This document shows positions 1-7,579 of a DNA stretch of 30,930 nucleotides, one piece after another. Position 1 is the first letter of the stretch. The number at the start of each line of letters is the position of its first letter. Under the pieces are notes generated by a model. The model saw nothing but the letters and a program-made list of their open reading frames with translations, did not search any database and was not told the origin of the DNA. The stretch covers positions 1-30,930 of the forward strand of contig JBBECA010000037.1 of assembly GCA_040882055.1 (NCBI GenBank), in the 5' to 3' direction. Source of the DNA: Nitriliruptor sp040882055 (GTDB lineage: Bacteria; Actinomycetota; Nitriliruptoria; Nitriliruptorales; Nitriliruptoraceae). Made by a program: the position numbers and the translations under genes.

Positions 1-698
1 GAGTCGCCGCGCGCCTTGCCGATGCCCATCAGCGCGCTGCCGGCGTCCCGCATGACGGTGCGGACGTCGGCGAAGTCGAGGTTGATCAGCCCCGGCGTGG
101 TGATCAGATCGGTGATCCCTTGGACCCCCTGCAGGAGGACCTCGTCGGCGAGCGCGAACGCGTCCACCACGGAGGTCTCGCCGTCGGCGATCTGCAGCAG
201 ACGGTCGTTCGGGATGACGATGAGGGTGTCGACCTCGTCCTTGAGCTGGCCGATCCCCGTCTCGGCCTGCTGCGATCGCCGCCGGCCCTCGAAGGTGAAG
301 GGGCGGGTGACCACGCCGATGGTGAGCGCGCCGAGCTCCTTGGCGACCTGCGCCACGATCGGGGCGCCGCCGGTGCCGGTACCGCCACCCTCGCCAGCGG
401 TGACGAACACCATGTCGGCGCCCTTCAGCACCTCGACGATCTCGTCCCGGTGGTCCTCGGCGGCCTTCCGTCCGAGGTCGGGGTCCGCGCCAGCGCCGAG
501 CCCGCGGGTCAGCTCACGACCGACGTCGAGCTTGACGTCGGCGTCCGACATCAGCAGCGCCTGCGCATCGGTGTTGATCGCGATGAACTCGACGCCGCGG
601 AGGCCCGCATCGATCATGCGGTTCACGGCGTTGACTCCGCCGCCGCCGATGCCGACGACCTTGATCACGGCCAGGTAGTTGGTGGGGCTCGCCGCCAC
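1..698 (-). CDS. ftsZ: Cell division protein FtsZ, N-terminal 232 residues (runs off window)
   Basis: Tubulin-like GTPase that polymerises into the cytoplasmic Z ring and recruits the divisome. The visible protein has the N-terminal GTP-binding fold: a glycine-rich loop GIGGGG near residues 16-21, the tubulin signature GGGTGTG at 104-110, and the T7 catalytic loop NLDFADVR at about 206-213. The C-terminal domain and the conserved tail lie beyond base 1. The start is GTG at 698, preceded by GGGAGG at good spacing; no ATG fits the family N-terminus (MAASPTNYLAVIKVVGIGG). It is separated from ftsQ by 385 bases holding hairpins and a candidate promoter, so it is probably transcribed at least partly on its own. 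Family assignment is secure. Confidence 0.97.
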   Translation of the reverse strand, partial: MAASPTNYLAVIKVVGIGGGGVNAVNRMIDAGLRGVEFIAINTDAQALLMSDADVKLDVGRELTRGLGAGADPDLGRKAAEDHRDEIVEVLKGADMVFVTAGEGGGTGTGGAPIVAQVAKELGALTIGVVTRPFTFEGRRRSQQAETGIGQLKDEVDTLIVIPNDRLLQIADGETSVVDAFALADEVLLQGVQGITDLITTPGLINLDFADVRTVMRDAGSALMGIGKARGD

Positions 699-824
699 TT
701 GGTCTTCCTCCCGCCGCCGGAGCGGCGCGCCACGGTCCGTGGGCTCGTCGTTGGCCGGCCGCAGCCGGTGCTCGTTGGTCCGGGCGGGGCGGCGCCGTCC
801 CGAGCTCGGTCCGGTGGGCCCCGT

Positions 825-858
825 CAGGGTCTCGCGATGCGCAGGGTCTCGCGATGCG
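825..858. repeat. Perfect 17-bp tandem duplication upstream of ftsZ
   Basis: The 17-mer cagggtctcgcgatgcg occurs twice head to tail at 825-841 and 842-858, in the untranslated region about 130 bases before the ftsZ start. It may be a slippage duplication or a duplicated regulatory site in the ftsZ leader. The identity is exact; any function is unknown. Confidence 0.85.
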
Positions 859-870
859 CCGCCGTCGCAA

Positions 871-910
871 CCCTGAACCTCAAGTAGAGGTCAATAGTTA
901 TGTCAACCTC
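871..910 (-). promoter_or_regulatory. AT-rich island, candidate ftsZ promoter/operator
   Basis: This is the only AT-rich patch in the ftsQ-ftsZ gap. Read on the minus strand it has TTGACA at 906-901 and TTGACC at 894-889, a 12-base periodic repeat of a -35-like element. ACCTC and GAGGT half-sites are interleaved in inverted orientation (for example ACCTC-5-GAGGT at 891-877). I cannot pair either -35-like element with a convincing TANNNT box at 17 bases, so this is a regulatory candidate and not a defined promoter. A dedicated ftsZ promoter in this gap is common in Actinobacteria. Confidence 0.45.
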
Positions 911-996
911 GGCGTGAGGGCGGACGGTAGACGGGCCCGCGGAGCAGGGTCAAGCAGGTCGACCGTCCGTGCGGCAGTACCGCTCCACGGGACGCT

Positions 997-1077
997 CCCG
1001 CGGCCCGCGACCGCGGGTGCCGCCACGACCCGATCGTGGCGATATCGGCCGAACCACCGCCTATCTCCGCGGTTCGG
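997..1077 (-). terminator. Three consecutive perfect hairpins after ftsQ
   Basis: Starting 7 bases past the ftsQ stop there are three adjacent stems: CCGAACC/GGTTCGG (1049-1055 with 1071-1077), CGCCACGA/TCGTGGCG (1021-1028 with 1034-1041, 5-base loop) and CCCGCGG/CCGCGGG (997-1003 with 1011-1017, 7-base loop). None is followed by a T tract. They could attenuate or end the dcw transcript, or stabilise its 3' end before ftsZ. The stems are seen directly; the termination role is inferred from position. Confidence 0.5.
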
Positions 1078-1083
1078 TCGGAC

Positions 1084-1875
1084 TCACGGTACGACCGCCG
1101 GACGCGCCGGAGCGCGGACGTCGATCGCGCTCACACGCGTCGAACCCACGTCTTCGAGCACGGCCCCGAGAGCCCGGACCTTCTCGTCGATGCGTTCGGC
1201 TCGACCGAACCGGACGGTGATACCGGATCGCAGCTCGAGGTCGAGCTGGCCGTCGCGCCCCGCCCGGTAGCGCTGGACCTCCGCACGGAGCGGACCCGAC
1301 AACCCACGCCAGACCCGGACGGCCTCGTCGAGATCGCCGCGCGAGCTCCCCCGCTCCCCCACCGGCGGCGGCGCCTGCCCGAGGTCCACGGTCGGCAGCC
1401 CCTCGAGCGCCCCCTCCTCGAGCACCATGCCCGTGCGGTCGACCAGCACCTGCTCGCCGTCCCCCCGGGCGACCAGGACAGGCTCACGCTCCGCGACGGT
1501 GATGCGCACCCGGAGCGGGTCGATGCGTCGCGCGTCGACGTCGCGCACGAGCGGGAGCGCCGCCACGCGATCCTCGACGCGACCGAGCCTGAGGCGCAGC
1601 GTCGACGTCCCGAGCTCGAGATCGGCGGCGGCCGCGACCTCCTCGGCGGTCAAGCGTTCGGTCCCCACGATCTCGACCGATTCGAGCCCGACCAGTGGGC
1701 TGCGCTCGATCGCGAACAGGACCGCGAGGACGATCACGACGATGCTGGTCGCGACGGTCCGGCGGCGCCGAGACAGCTGCCGCTCGCGCCGAACGTCACG
1801 ACGACGCTCGGCGATCCGGTCATCGATGCGGCCACCGGTGTCAGCGCCCGGAGGCGGCCCCGGCGGCGTGGTCAC
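1084..1875 (-). CDS. ftsQ: Cell division protein FtsQ (POTRA domain)
   Basis: Bitopic divisome protein that links FtsL/FtsB-type partners to the septal synthase. The 263-aa protein has a basic, Arg-rich cytoplasmic N-terminus (residues 1-40), one transmembrane helix at about 41-57, a POTRA domain at about 63-130 (beginning SPLVGLESVEIVGTERL, including VAALPLVRDVDARR), then a FtsQ-type beta domain ending in a variable tail. Length and architecture match actinobacterial FtsQ. The GTG start at 1875 overlaps the murB stop by four bases (GTGA), so translation is probably coupled. It is the last gene of the long overlapping run; hairpins follow its stop. Confidence 0.93.
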   Translation of the reverse strand: MTTPPGPPPGADTGGRIDDRIAERRRDVRRERQLSRRRRTVATSIVVIVLAVLFAIERSPLVGLESVEIVGTERLTAEEVAAAADLELGTSTLRLRLGRVEDRVAALPLVRDVDARRIDPLRVRITVAEREPVLVARGDGEQVLVDRTGMVLEEGALEGLPTVDLGQAPPPVGERGSSRGDLDEAVRVWRGLSGPLRAEVQRYRAGRDGQLDLELRSGITVRFGRAERIDEKVRALGAVLEDVGSTRVSAIDVRAPARPAVVP

Positions 1876-2807
1876 GGGGCGGTGCCGCCGACGACGACGA
1901 CCTCCGCACGCAACCGCACCCCGTGCGCAACCTCGACCCGGTCCTGGACCGTCGCGATCAGCGCCGCGACGTCTGCGGCGGTGGCGCCGCTGCTGGTGAC
2001 GATGAAGTTGGCGTGCTTGGTGGAGACCTGGGCGCCGCCGACGCGCAGTCCCTTCGCGCCGACGTCCTCGATGAGCCGGCCAGCGGAGTCTCCGGGCGGG
2101 TTGGCGAACACCGAACCGCAGTTCGGTTCGCGCAGCGGCTGGTGCTCGCGCCGCCAGTCCCGCACCTCCCGGACCTCGTCGCGCACCGTGTCACGATCCG
2201 CGGGCTCGAGCTCCCACACCGCCCGGACCACCACCGCGTCGTCCGGGAGGTCGCTGTGTCGGTAGGTCAAGCCGCAGGCCGCGGCTGGCCAGGTCTCGCG
2301 CGTCCCGGAGCGGAGCCGGACCACATCGACCTCGACGAGGTGGTCGGCCACCTCGCCACCGTGCGCTCCGGCGTTCATGCGCACGCCGCCGCCGACCGTG
2401 CCCGGCACCCCTACCGCCCAGGCCGCACCACCGAGGCCGGCGTCGGCGAGCTTGACGGCGACGGTGGGCAGCGGCTCGGCGGCGCCGAGCGAGACACGGG
2501 TGCCGTCGATCTCGATCCCACGGAACCCCCGGCCGAGGGTGATGGCGATACCCGGCCACCCCTCGTCAGCGACCAGCAGGTTCGACCCGCGTCCGACCAC
2601 CAACCACGGCAGCTCGTGCTCGCGGCACACGTCCGCGATCGCGATGAGGTCGGCGTCACGCTCGGCCGTGACCAGCGCGCGCGCCGGACCGCCGACGCGC
2701 AACGTCGTCAGGTCAGCGAGCGATGAACCCGGGTGCACCTCGGCGATCCCCGCATCGCGGAGCGCCTCGACGACGGGATCGTGGATGGTGCCCGGAACGC
2801 TGGTCAC
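1872..2807 (-). CDS. murB: UDP-N-acetylenolpyruvoylglucosamine reductase MurB
   Basis: FAD-dependent cytoplasmic enzyme that reduces the enolpyruvyl group to give UDP-MurNAc. The 311-aa protein shows the FAD-binding loop GRGSNLLV (72-79), GVPGTVGG (133-140), the substrate YRHS segment (182-185), the proton-donor serine in NCGSVFANPP (S232) and the late acidic residue in LRAEVVVVG (E302). The serine and compact length fit the shorter MurB class found in many Gram-positives. The GTG start overlaps the murC stop (GTGA). A murB located between murC and ftsQ is unusual for Streptomyces or Mycobacterium but occurs in other phyla. Confidence 0.96.
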   Translation of the reverse strand: MTSVPGTIHDPVVEALRDAGIAEVHPGSSLADLTTLRVGGPARALVTAERDADLIAIADVCREHELPWLVVGRGSNLLVADEGWPGIAITLGRGFRGIEIDGTRVSLGAAEPLPTVAVKLADAGLGGAAWAVGVPGTVGGGVRMNAGAHGGEVADHLVEVDVVRLRSGTRETWPAAACGLTYRHSDLPDDAVVVRAVWELEPADRDTVRDEVREVRDWRREHQPLREPNCGSVFANPPGDSAGRLIEDVGAKGLRVGGAQVSTKHANFIVTSSGATAADVAALIATVQDRVEVAHGVRLRAEVVVVGGTAP

Positions 2808-4171
2808 GTGCCGTCCTCCAACCGCGACAGCAGCGCCGGCCCGACCTGGGTGACGTCACCTGCGCCGGTGACCAGCACCAGGTCGCCGCCACGCACGGTG
2901 TCGACCAACGCATCGACCACGTCGGTCAGGTGCGGCACGAAGGTGACGTTCGCACCGGCCGCCGACGCCGCGTCGGCGACGACGCGGCCGGAGACCCCGG
3001 GGACGGGCGACTCGGACGAGGCGTAGATCTCGGTCACGATCACCACGTCCGCGGCCGCGGCCGCGCGACCGAGCTCGGCGCCGAACACCTCGGTCCGCGA
3101 GTAGCGGTGCGGTTGCACGACCAGTACGACCCGATCCGGGCCGTCGCTGCGAGCGGCAGCCAACGTCGCCCGTAGCTCGGTCGGGTGGTGGGCGTAGTCG
3201 TCGACCACCTCGACGCCGTCGACCGTACCGAGGCGCTGGTAACGGCGTGCAGCCCCGGCGAACCGTTCGAGGCCCCTGGCCGCGACCACGGGGTCGATCC
3301 CGAGCTGCAGGCAGACCGCGATCGCCGCCGCAGCGTTCAGCAGGTTGTGCCGGCCCGGGACCGCGAGGCTGAGGCCGGTCAGCTCCTCGCCATCGTGGCG
3401 GAGCCGGTGTGACCCGTCGTCGAGGGTGACGAGGCGGACGTCCGAGCGGGGATCGCTCCCGTAGGTGCGCACGCGATCGTGCCGCTCGGCCAGACGCGCG
3501 GTCCCTGGATCGTCCAGACACAGCCACGCGACCGCACCGGGGGCGCGGCGGGCGAGGAACGCGTCGAAACTCTCGTCGACCGCTGCCTCGTCGGCGAACT
3601 GCTCGGGGTGGTCGAGCTCGAGGTTGGTGACCACGGCCAGGTCCGGGGTGTAGACCAGGAAGGAGTTGTCCGACTCATCCGCTTCGGCGACGAAGACGCC
3701 GTCGGTCCCCGCGTGCGCGTTGGTCCCCGACTCGTTGAGCGAACCCCCGATCGCGAACGACGGATCGCGACCAGCGGCCTGCATGGCCACGACGGTCATC
3801 GAGGTCGTGGTCGTCTTGCCGTGGGTCCCCGCGATCAGGATCGCGCGCTCGTCGGCCATCAGCGCGGCGAGCATCTCCGCGCGCCGCAGGATCTGTCGGT
3901 CGCTCTCCCTCGCGGCGACGACCTCGGGGTTGTCGGGCGGCACCGCCGTCGAGGTGACCACGATCTCGGCATCACCGAGGTGTTCGGCGCCGTGCCCCAC
4001 GTGCACGGTCGCGCCGAGCGCGCGGAGCTCGGCGAGGGCCCGCCCGTCGCGCAGGTCCGAACCGCTGACCAGGTGGCCCCGCTGCAGCAGGATGCGCGCG
4101 ATGCCGGACATACCAGCGCCGCCGATACCCACCAGGTGGATGCGTCGAGGTTCGGTGAGAGCGGCGGTCAC
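2804..4171 (-). CDS. murC: UDP-N-acetylmuramate--L-alanine ligase MurC
   Basis: Cytoplasmic Mur ligase that adds L-Ala to UDP-MurNAc using ATP. The 455-aa sequence begins with the UDP-binding Rossmann segment IHLVGIGGAGMSGIA, carries the ATP P-loop GTHGKTTTT (115-123), EADESDNSF and TNLELDHPE for metal and substrate binding, PGRHNLLNAAAA, and the C-terminal DDYAHHPTE and QPHRYSR motifs characteristic of MurC rather than MurD/E/F. The length is standard. The GTG start overlaps the murG stop by four bases. It follows murG directly, as in many dcw clusters. Confidence 0.97.
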   Translation of the reverse strand: MTAALTEPRRIHLVGIGGAGMSGIARILLQRGHLVSGSDLRDGRALAELRALGATVHVGHGAEHLGDAEIVVTSTAVPPDNPEVVAARESDRQILRRAEMLAALMADERAILIAGTHGKTTTTSMTVVAMQAAGRDPSFAIGGSLNESGTNAHAGTDGVFVAEADESDNSFLVYTPDLAVVTNLELDHPEQFADEAAVDESFDAFLARRAPGAVAWLCLDDPGTARLAERHDRVRTYGSDPRSDVRLVTLDDGSHRLRHDGEELTGLSLAVPGRHNLLNAAAAIAVCLQLGIDPVVAARGLERFAGAARRYQRLGTVDGVEVVDDYAHHPTELRATLAAARSDGPDRVVLVVQPHRYSRTEVFGAELGRAAAAADVVIVTEIYASSESPVPGVSGRVVADAASAAGANVTFVPHLTDVVDALVDTVRGGDLVLVTGAGDVTQVGPALLSRLEDGT

Positions 4172-5322
4172 GAGGTGGCTCCGAGGTCGCGTTCGGTCGA
4201 GGGCAGCAGGTCGAGGAGCAGACGCGCCACGTTGGCCGCGGCGTCGGGACGCCCGAAGGCGCGCGCGGCAGCCGCGACCGTCCGGTGGCGTTCGGGGTCG
4301 TGCAGCAGCGGTTCGGCTGCCGCGACGAGCGAGTCAGCATCGAGCTCCTCGTCGGGGATCACGACCGCTCCCCCCGCGGCGGCGAGCGCCTCGGCGTTGC
4401 GGGCCTGGTGGTCCCCCGTGGCGTGCGGGTAGGGGATCAGCACGGCCGGGATGCCGAGGACGGTGAGCTCGGCGATCGTGGTCGCACCGGCCCGGCAGAC
4501 GACCACGTCCGCGGCGGCGTAGGCGTCCGCCATCGAGTCGATGAAGTCGACGACCCGGACCGGAGGTCCGTCCGGGGTGTTTGCGTGCACGCGCTCCCAG
4601 GCCGCGGCCGTCTCCTCGACGAGGCGGTGCCCGGCAGCGTGCAGGACCTGCACGTCGCCCGACGCCCACCGACCGTGTGCCCCCACGACGGCCTGGTTGA
4701 TCCTCCGAGCCCCTTGGCTTCCCCCGAACACCAGCACGGTCGGGCGGTCGGCGTCCAGCCCGAAACGTTCCCGGGCAGCGTCGCGGCGGGCGGCGAGGTC
4801 GAGCCCGAGGACCTCGTCGCGGACCGGGTTGCCGGTCACCGCCGTGCGTTCGGCGTGGCGGAACCGGTCGGCCGAACCCGGGACGGTCACCGCGATGCGG
4901 TCGGCCCACCGGGACGCGACGCGGTTGGCCAACCCGGGGACGGCGTTCTGCTCGTGGATCACGAGCGGGAGCCCCCGGCGCGACGCGGCCCACGAGACCG
5001 GGAAGGACACGTACCCGCCGAAGGTGACCACGCCCTCGGCCTGCTCCTCCTCGGCGATGGCTTCGCAGCGCCGCACCGCGGCTCGGACGCCGCCCGGCAC
5101 GCGCAGCAGCGCGGGCGAGAGCTTGCGCGGGATGGCGACCGCTTCCACGTGGTGCAACCGGAAGCCGGCGGCCGGCACGAGTTCGGCTTCGAGTCGGTCA
5201 GCGACGCCGACGAACACGGGTTCGATGTCGGGGGCGAGCACGGTCAGCTCACGCGCGACGGCGATCGCCGGGAAGACGTGCCCGGCGGTACCACCTCCAG
5301 CGATGAGGACGCGACGGGTCAC
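4168..5322 (-). CDS. murG: Lipid II synthase MurG (GlcNAc transferase)
   Basis: Peripheral membrane GT28 glycosyltransferase that adds GlcNAc from UDP-GlcNAc to lipid I on the inner leaflet. The 384-aa protein opens with the glycine-rich GGGTAGHVFPA loop, has the second-domain loop GGSQGARRIN, the FIDSMADAYAAADVVVCRAGATTIAEL stretch that binds the nucleotide sugar (residue positions roughly 270-297), and PYPHATGDHQARNA. The reading frame is open far upstream, but the start is set by the GTG at 5322 overlapping the ftsW stop, which yields the family N-terminus MTRRVLIAGGG. Confidence 0.96.
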   Translation of the reverse strand: MTRRVLIAGGGTAGHVFPAIAVARELTVLAPDIEPVFVGVADRLEAELVPAAGFRLHHVEAVAIPRKLSPALLRVPGGVRAAVRRCEAIAEEEQAEGVVTFGGYVSFPVSWAASRRGLPLVIHEQNAVPGLANRVASRWADRIAVTVPGSADRFRHAERTAVTGNPVRDEVLGLDLAARRDAARERFGLDADRPTVLVFGGSQGARRINQAVVGAHGRWASGDVQVLHAAGHRLVEETAAAWERVHANTPDGPPVRVVDFIDSMADAYAAADVVVCRAGATTIAELTVLGIPAVLIPYPHATGDHQARNAEALAAAGGAVVIPDEELDADSLVAAAEPLLHDPERHRTVAAAARAFGRPDAAANVARLLLDLLPSTERDLGATS

Positions 5323-6545
5323 GAGCGACCTCCGGTGGACGCGGCGAGCGGGCGGGGGCCTCCCGGCTCGCGGCGTGGCAGCTCGGGGCGGCGGGCGATC
5401 GCCACGAGGATGCCGAGGCCGACCAGCGTCGACACCATCGAGGAACCACCGACCGAGACCAGGGGCAGGGTGACGCCCGTGATCGGCAGCAGCCCGATCA
5501 CGGTGCCGATGTTGATGAACGCCTGGCCGACGATCCACGCGGTCAGCGCCGCGGCCACCGTCCGCCCGAACGCGTCGGGGGCGAGGTAGGCGATCTTGAG
5601 GCCGAGGTGGAGGATCGCGACGAAGAGCGCGACGGTCACGATCGAGCCGAACAAGCCGAGCTCCTCGCCGATGATGGCGAAGATGAAGTCGGTCTCGGGG
5701 TTCGGGATGAAGTTGTACTTGCCGCGGGACGCGCCGAGGCCGTGACCGAACCACCCGCCGTCGGCCATCGCGTACAGGCTCTGGAGCAGCTGGTAGCCGT
5801 TGCCGAGCGGGTCCTCCTCGGGGTGGAGCCAACCCGCGATACGGGCGAAGCGGTACGGCTCGACGACGGCGAGGATCGCGACCCCGCCCGCCGACAGGGC
5901 GATCAGCGAGCCGACGATCCTCCCGGGCAGTCCCTCCACCCACAGCACGGCGCCGACGATGAGCCCGAGCAGCACCGTGGTCCCGAGGTCGGGCTGCAGC
6001 AGCACGAGGACGGCGAGGAGGCCGAAGACGGGTAACGCCGGCAGGAGCAGGTGGTCGGTGCGCTGCAGCGACCCGTCGCGAGGACGCTTGCGCTCGAGCA
6101 CGTCGGCGAGCCACAGCAGGACCGCGAGCTTGGCGATCTCGGTGGGCTGGACGACGAGCGGGCCGAACCCGAGCCATCGCGCCGAACCGGAGCGCTCGAC
6201 CCCGACAGGGGTGAGCACGAGCAGCAAGCCGATGATGGCAGCAGCGAGCATCGGCCACGCCAGCCGGCGCCAGACGCGGTGGTCGAGCCCGGCGGTCAGC
6301 ACGAACGCGGGGCCGCCGAGGATCACCCAGACCAGCTGGCGACGGAACACCCCGAACGGGTCGCCGTCCTCGGCCGCGTCGACGAACGAGGCGGAGAACG
6401 ACATCACGAGGCCGATGAGGGTGAGCACCACGACGACCACCGTCAAGGCGGTGGCTTCGCTACTCCAGGGGCCAGGAGCCCACCGGCGACGGAGCCGGGA
6501 CAGCCGGCCAGCCCGCGGTTCGGCGTCGGTCGCGGTCGTCGTCAC
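5319..6545 (-). CDS. ftsW: Septal peptidoglycan polymerase FtsW (SEDS family)
   Basis: Multi-pass membrane glycosyltransferase that polymerises lipid II at the septum with its class B PBP partner, here the ftsI product. The 408-aa protein has about ten hydrophobic helices. Visible SEDS signatures include SGSARWLGFGPLVVQPTEIAKL, LLQPDLGTT, NGYQLLQSLYAMADGGWFGHG and the terminal TGVTLPLVSVGGSSM; these match FtsW/RodA. The assignment as FtsW rather than RodA comes from its position inside dcw. The GTG start at 6545 overlaps the mraY stop. No murD lies between mraY and this gene. Confidence 0.95.
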   Translation of the reverse strand: MTTTATDAEPRAGRLSRLRRRWAPGPWSSEATALTVVVVVLTLIGLVMSFSASFVDAAEDGDPFGVFRRQLVWVILGGPAFVLTAGLDHRVWRRLAWPMLAAAIIGLLLVLTPVGVERSGSARWLGFGPLVVQPTEIAKLAVLLWLADVLERKRPRDGSLQRTDHLLLPALPVFGLLAVLVLLQPDLGTTVLLGLIVGAVLWVEGLPGRIVGSLIALSAGGVAILAVVEPYRFARIAGWLHPEEDPLGNGYQLLQSLYAMADGGWFGHGLGASRGKYNFIPNPETDFIFAIIGEELGLFGSIVTVALFVAILHLGLKIAYLAPDAFGRTVAAALTAWIVGQAFINIGTVIGLLPITGVTLPLVSVGGSSMVSTLVGLGILVAIARRPELPRREPGGPRPLAASTGGRS

Positions 6546-7579
6546 TCGAGCCCCCCGAACCGGCTCCACCACTCGCCGTAGAACAGACCGAGGCCCGTGA
6601 CCACGCCCATGCCCGCCAGGATCCAGAAGCGCACGATGATCGTGGTCTCCTGCCACCCGAGGAGCTCGAAGTGGTGGTGGATGGGCGCCATGCGCAGGAG
6701 CCGCTTCCCGGTCGCGCGGAACACCGCGACCTGGACGATGACCGAGAGCGTCTCGAACACGTACAGCCCGCCGATCAGGACCAGCAGGAGCTGCGTCCCG
6801 GTCGCTATGGCGACCGCGGCGAGCAGGCCCCCGAGCGCCAGGGAGCCGGTATCCCCCATGAAGATCTTCGCGGGCGGCGCGTTGTGCCACAGGAAGCCGG
6901 CACACGCGGCGGTCGCGGCGGCGAGCACGATCGCGACGTCGAGGGCCTCACCCGACGACAGGAACGGGTAGGCGGCCGGGTTCCGGAACATCCAGAACGC
7001 GATGAGGGTGTAGGCCCCGAAGATCAGCGAGCCGGATCCGGCGGCCAGCCCGTCCAGGCCGTCGGTGAGGTTGACCGCGTTGGACGCCCCGGTCAGCAGC
7101 AGGAAGACCCAGATGAAGAACGCCCACGCGGGCAGGTCGACGGTCAGGTCTCCGGCGATCGAGATGTTCTGCTCGATGTTCCCGAAGGCCGGGCCGGCGA
7201 AGGCGAAGATGGCCGCGATGATCGCCTGGCCGGTGAACTTGGTGGTCTTGGTCAGGCCGAGGTTGCGGCGGTTGCGCAGCTTGATGAAGTCGTCGGCGAA
7301 GCCGACCACGCCCATACCGACGAGGGTGAACAGCACCAGCGCACCGGTGTAGGTGACGTCGGCCGATCCGATGTGTGCCACCAGGTAGGCCACGATCGCG
7401 GCGAGGACGATGGCCGTGCCGCCCATCGTCGGCGTCCCCGCCTTCGACTGGTGGCTCTGCGGTCCCTCCTCACGGATGGGTTGCCCGAAACCGCGCGTGC
7501 GGAAGTAGGCGATGACCAGCGGGGTGCCGATCAGCGCGAGCCCACCGGCGACGGCGCCTGCGATCAGGATGGCGATCAC
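6542..7579 (-). CDS. mraY: Phospho-MurNAc-pentapeptide transferase MraY
   Basis: Integral membrane enzyme that transfers phospho-MurNAc-pentapeptide to undecaprenyl phosphate, forming lipid I. The 345-aa protein has about ten transmembrane segments and the diagnostic motifs QSHQSKAGTPTMGG, FADDFIK (metal-binding aspartates), NAVNLTDGLDGLA, PAKIFMGDTGSLALG and the terminal MAPIHHHFEL loop. The GTG start overlaps the murF stop (GTGA), and its own stop overlaps ftsW (GTGA). Length is slightly under that of many MraY proteins but complete. Confidence 0.97.
   Translation of the reverse strand: MIAILIAGAVAGGLALIGTPLVIAYFRTRGFGQPIREEGPQSHQSKAGTPTMGGTAIVLAAIVAYLVAHIGSADVTYTGALVLFTLVGMGVVGFADDFIKLRNRRNLGLTKTTKFTGQAIIAAIFAFAGPAFGNIEQNISIAGDLTVDLPAWAFFIWVFLLLTGASNAVNLTDGLDGLAAGSGSLIFGAYTLIAFWMFRNPAAYPFLSSGEALDVAIVLAAATAACAGFLWHNAPPAKIFMGDTGSLALGGLLAAVAIATGTQLLLVLIGGLYVFETLSVIVQVAVFRATGKRLLRMAPIHHHFELLGWQETTIIVRFWILAGMGVVTGLGLFYGEWWSRFGGLE

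Noticed and set aside
4168..6258. A 696-aa MurG with a long N-terminal extension
   Set aside because: The extension is ftsW read in another frame; the GTG at 5322 gives the normal MurG N-terminus.
6500..6600. A hidden or frameshifted murD remnant
   Set aside because: mraY and ftsW overlap directly, so there is no room for a remnant.
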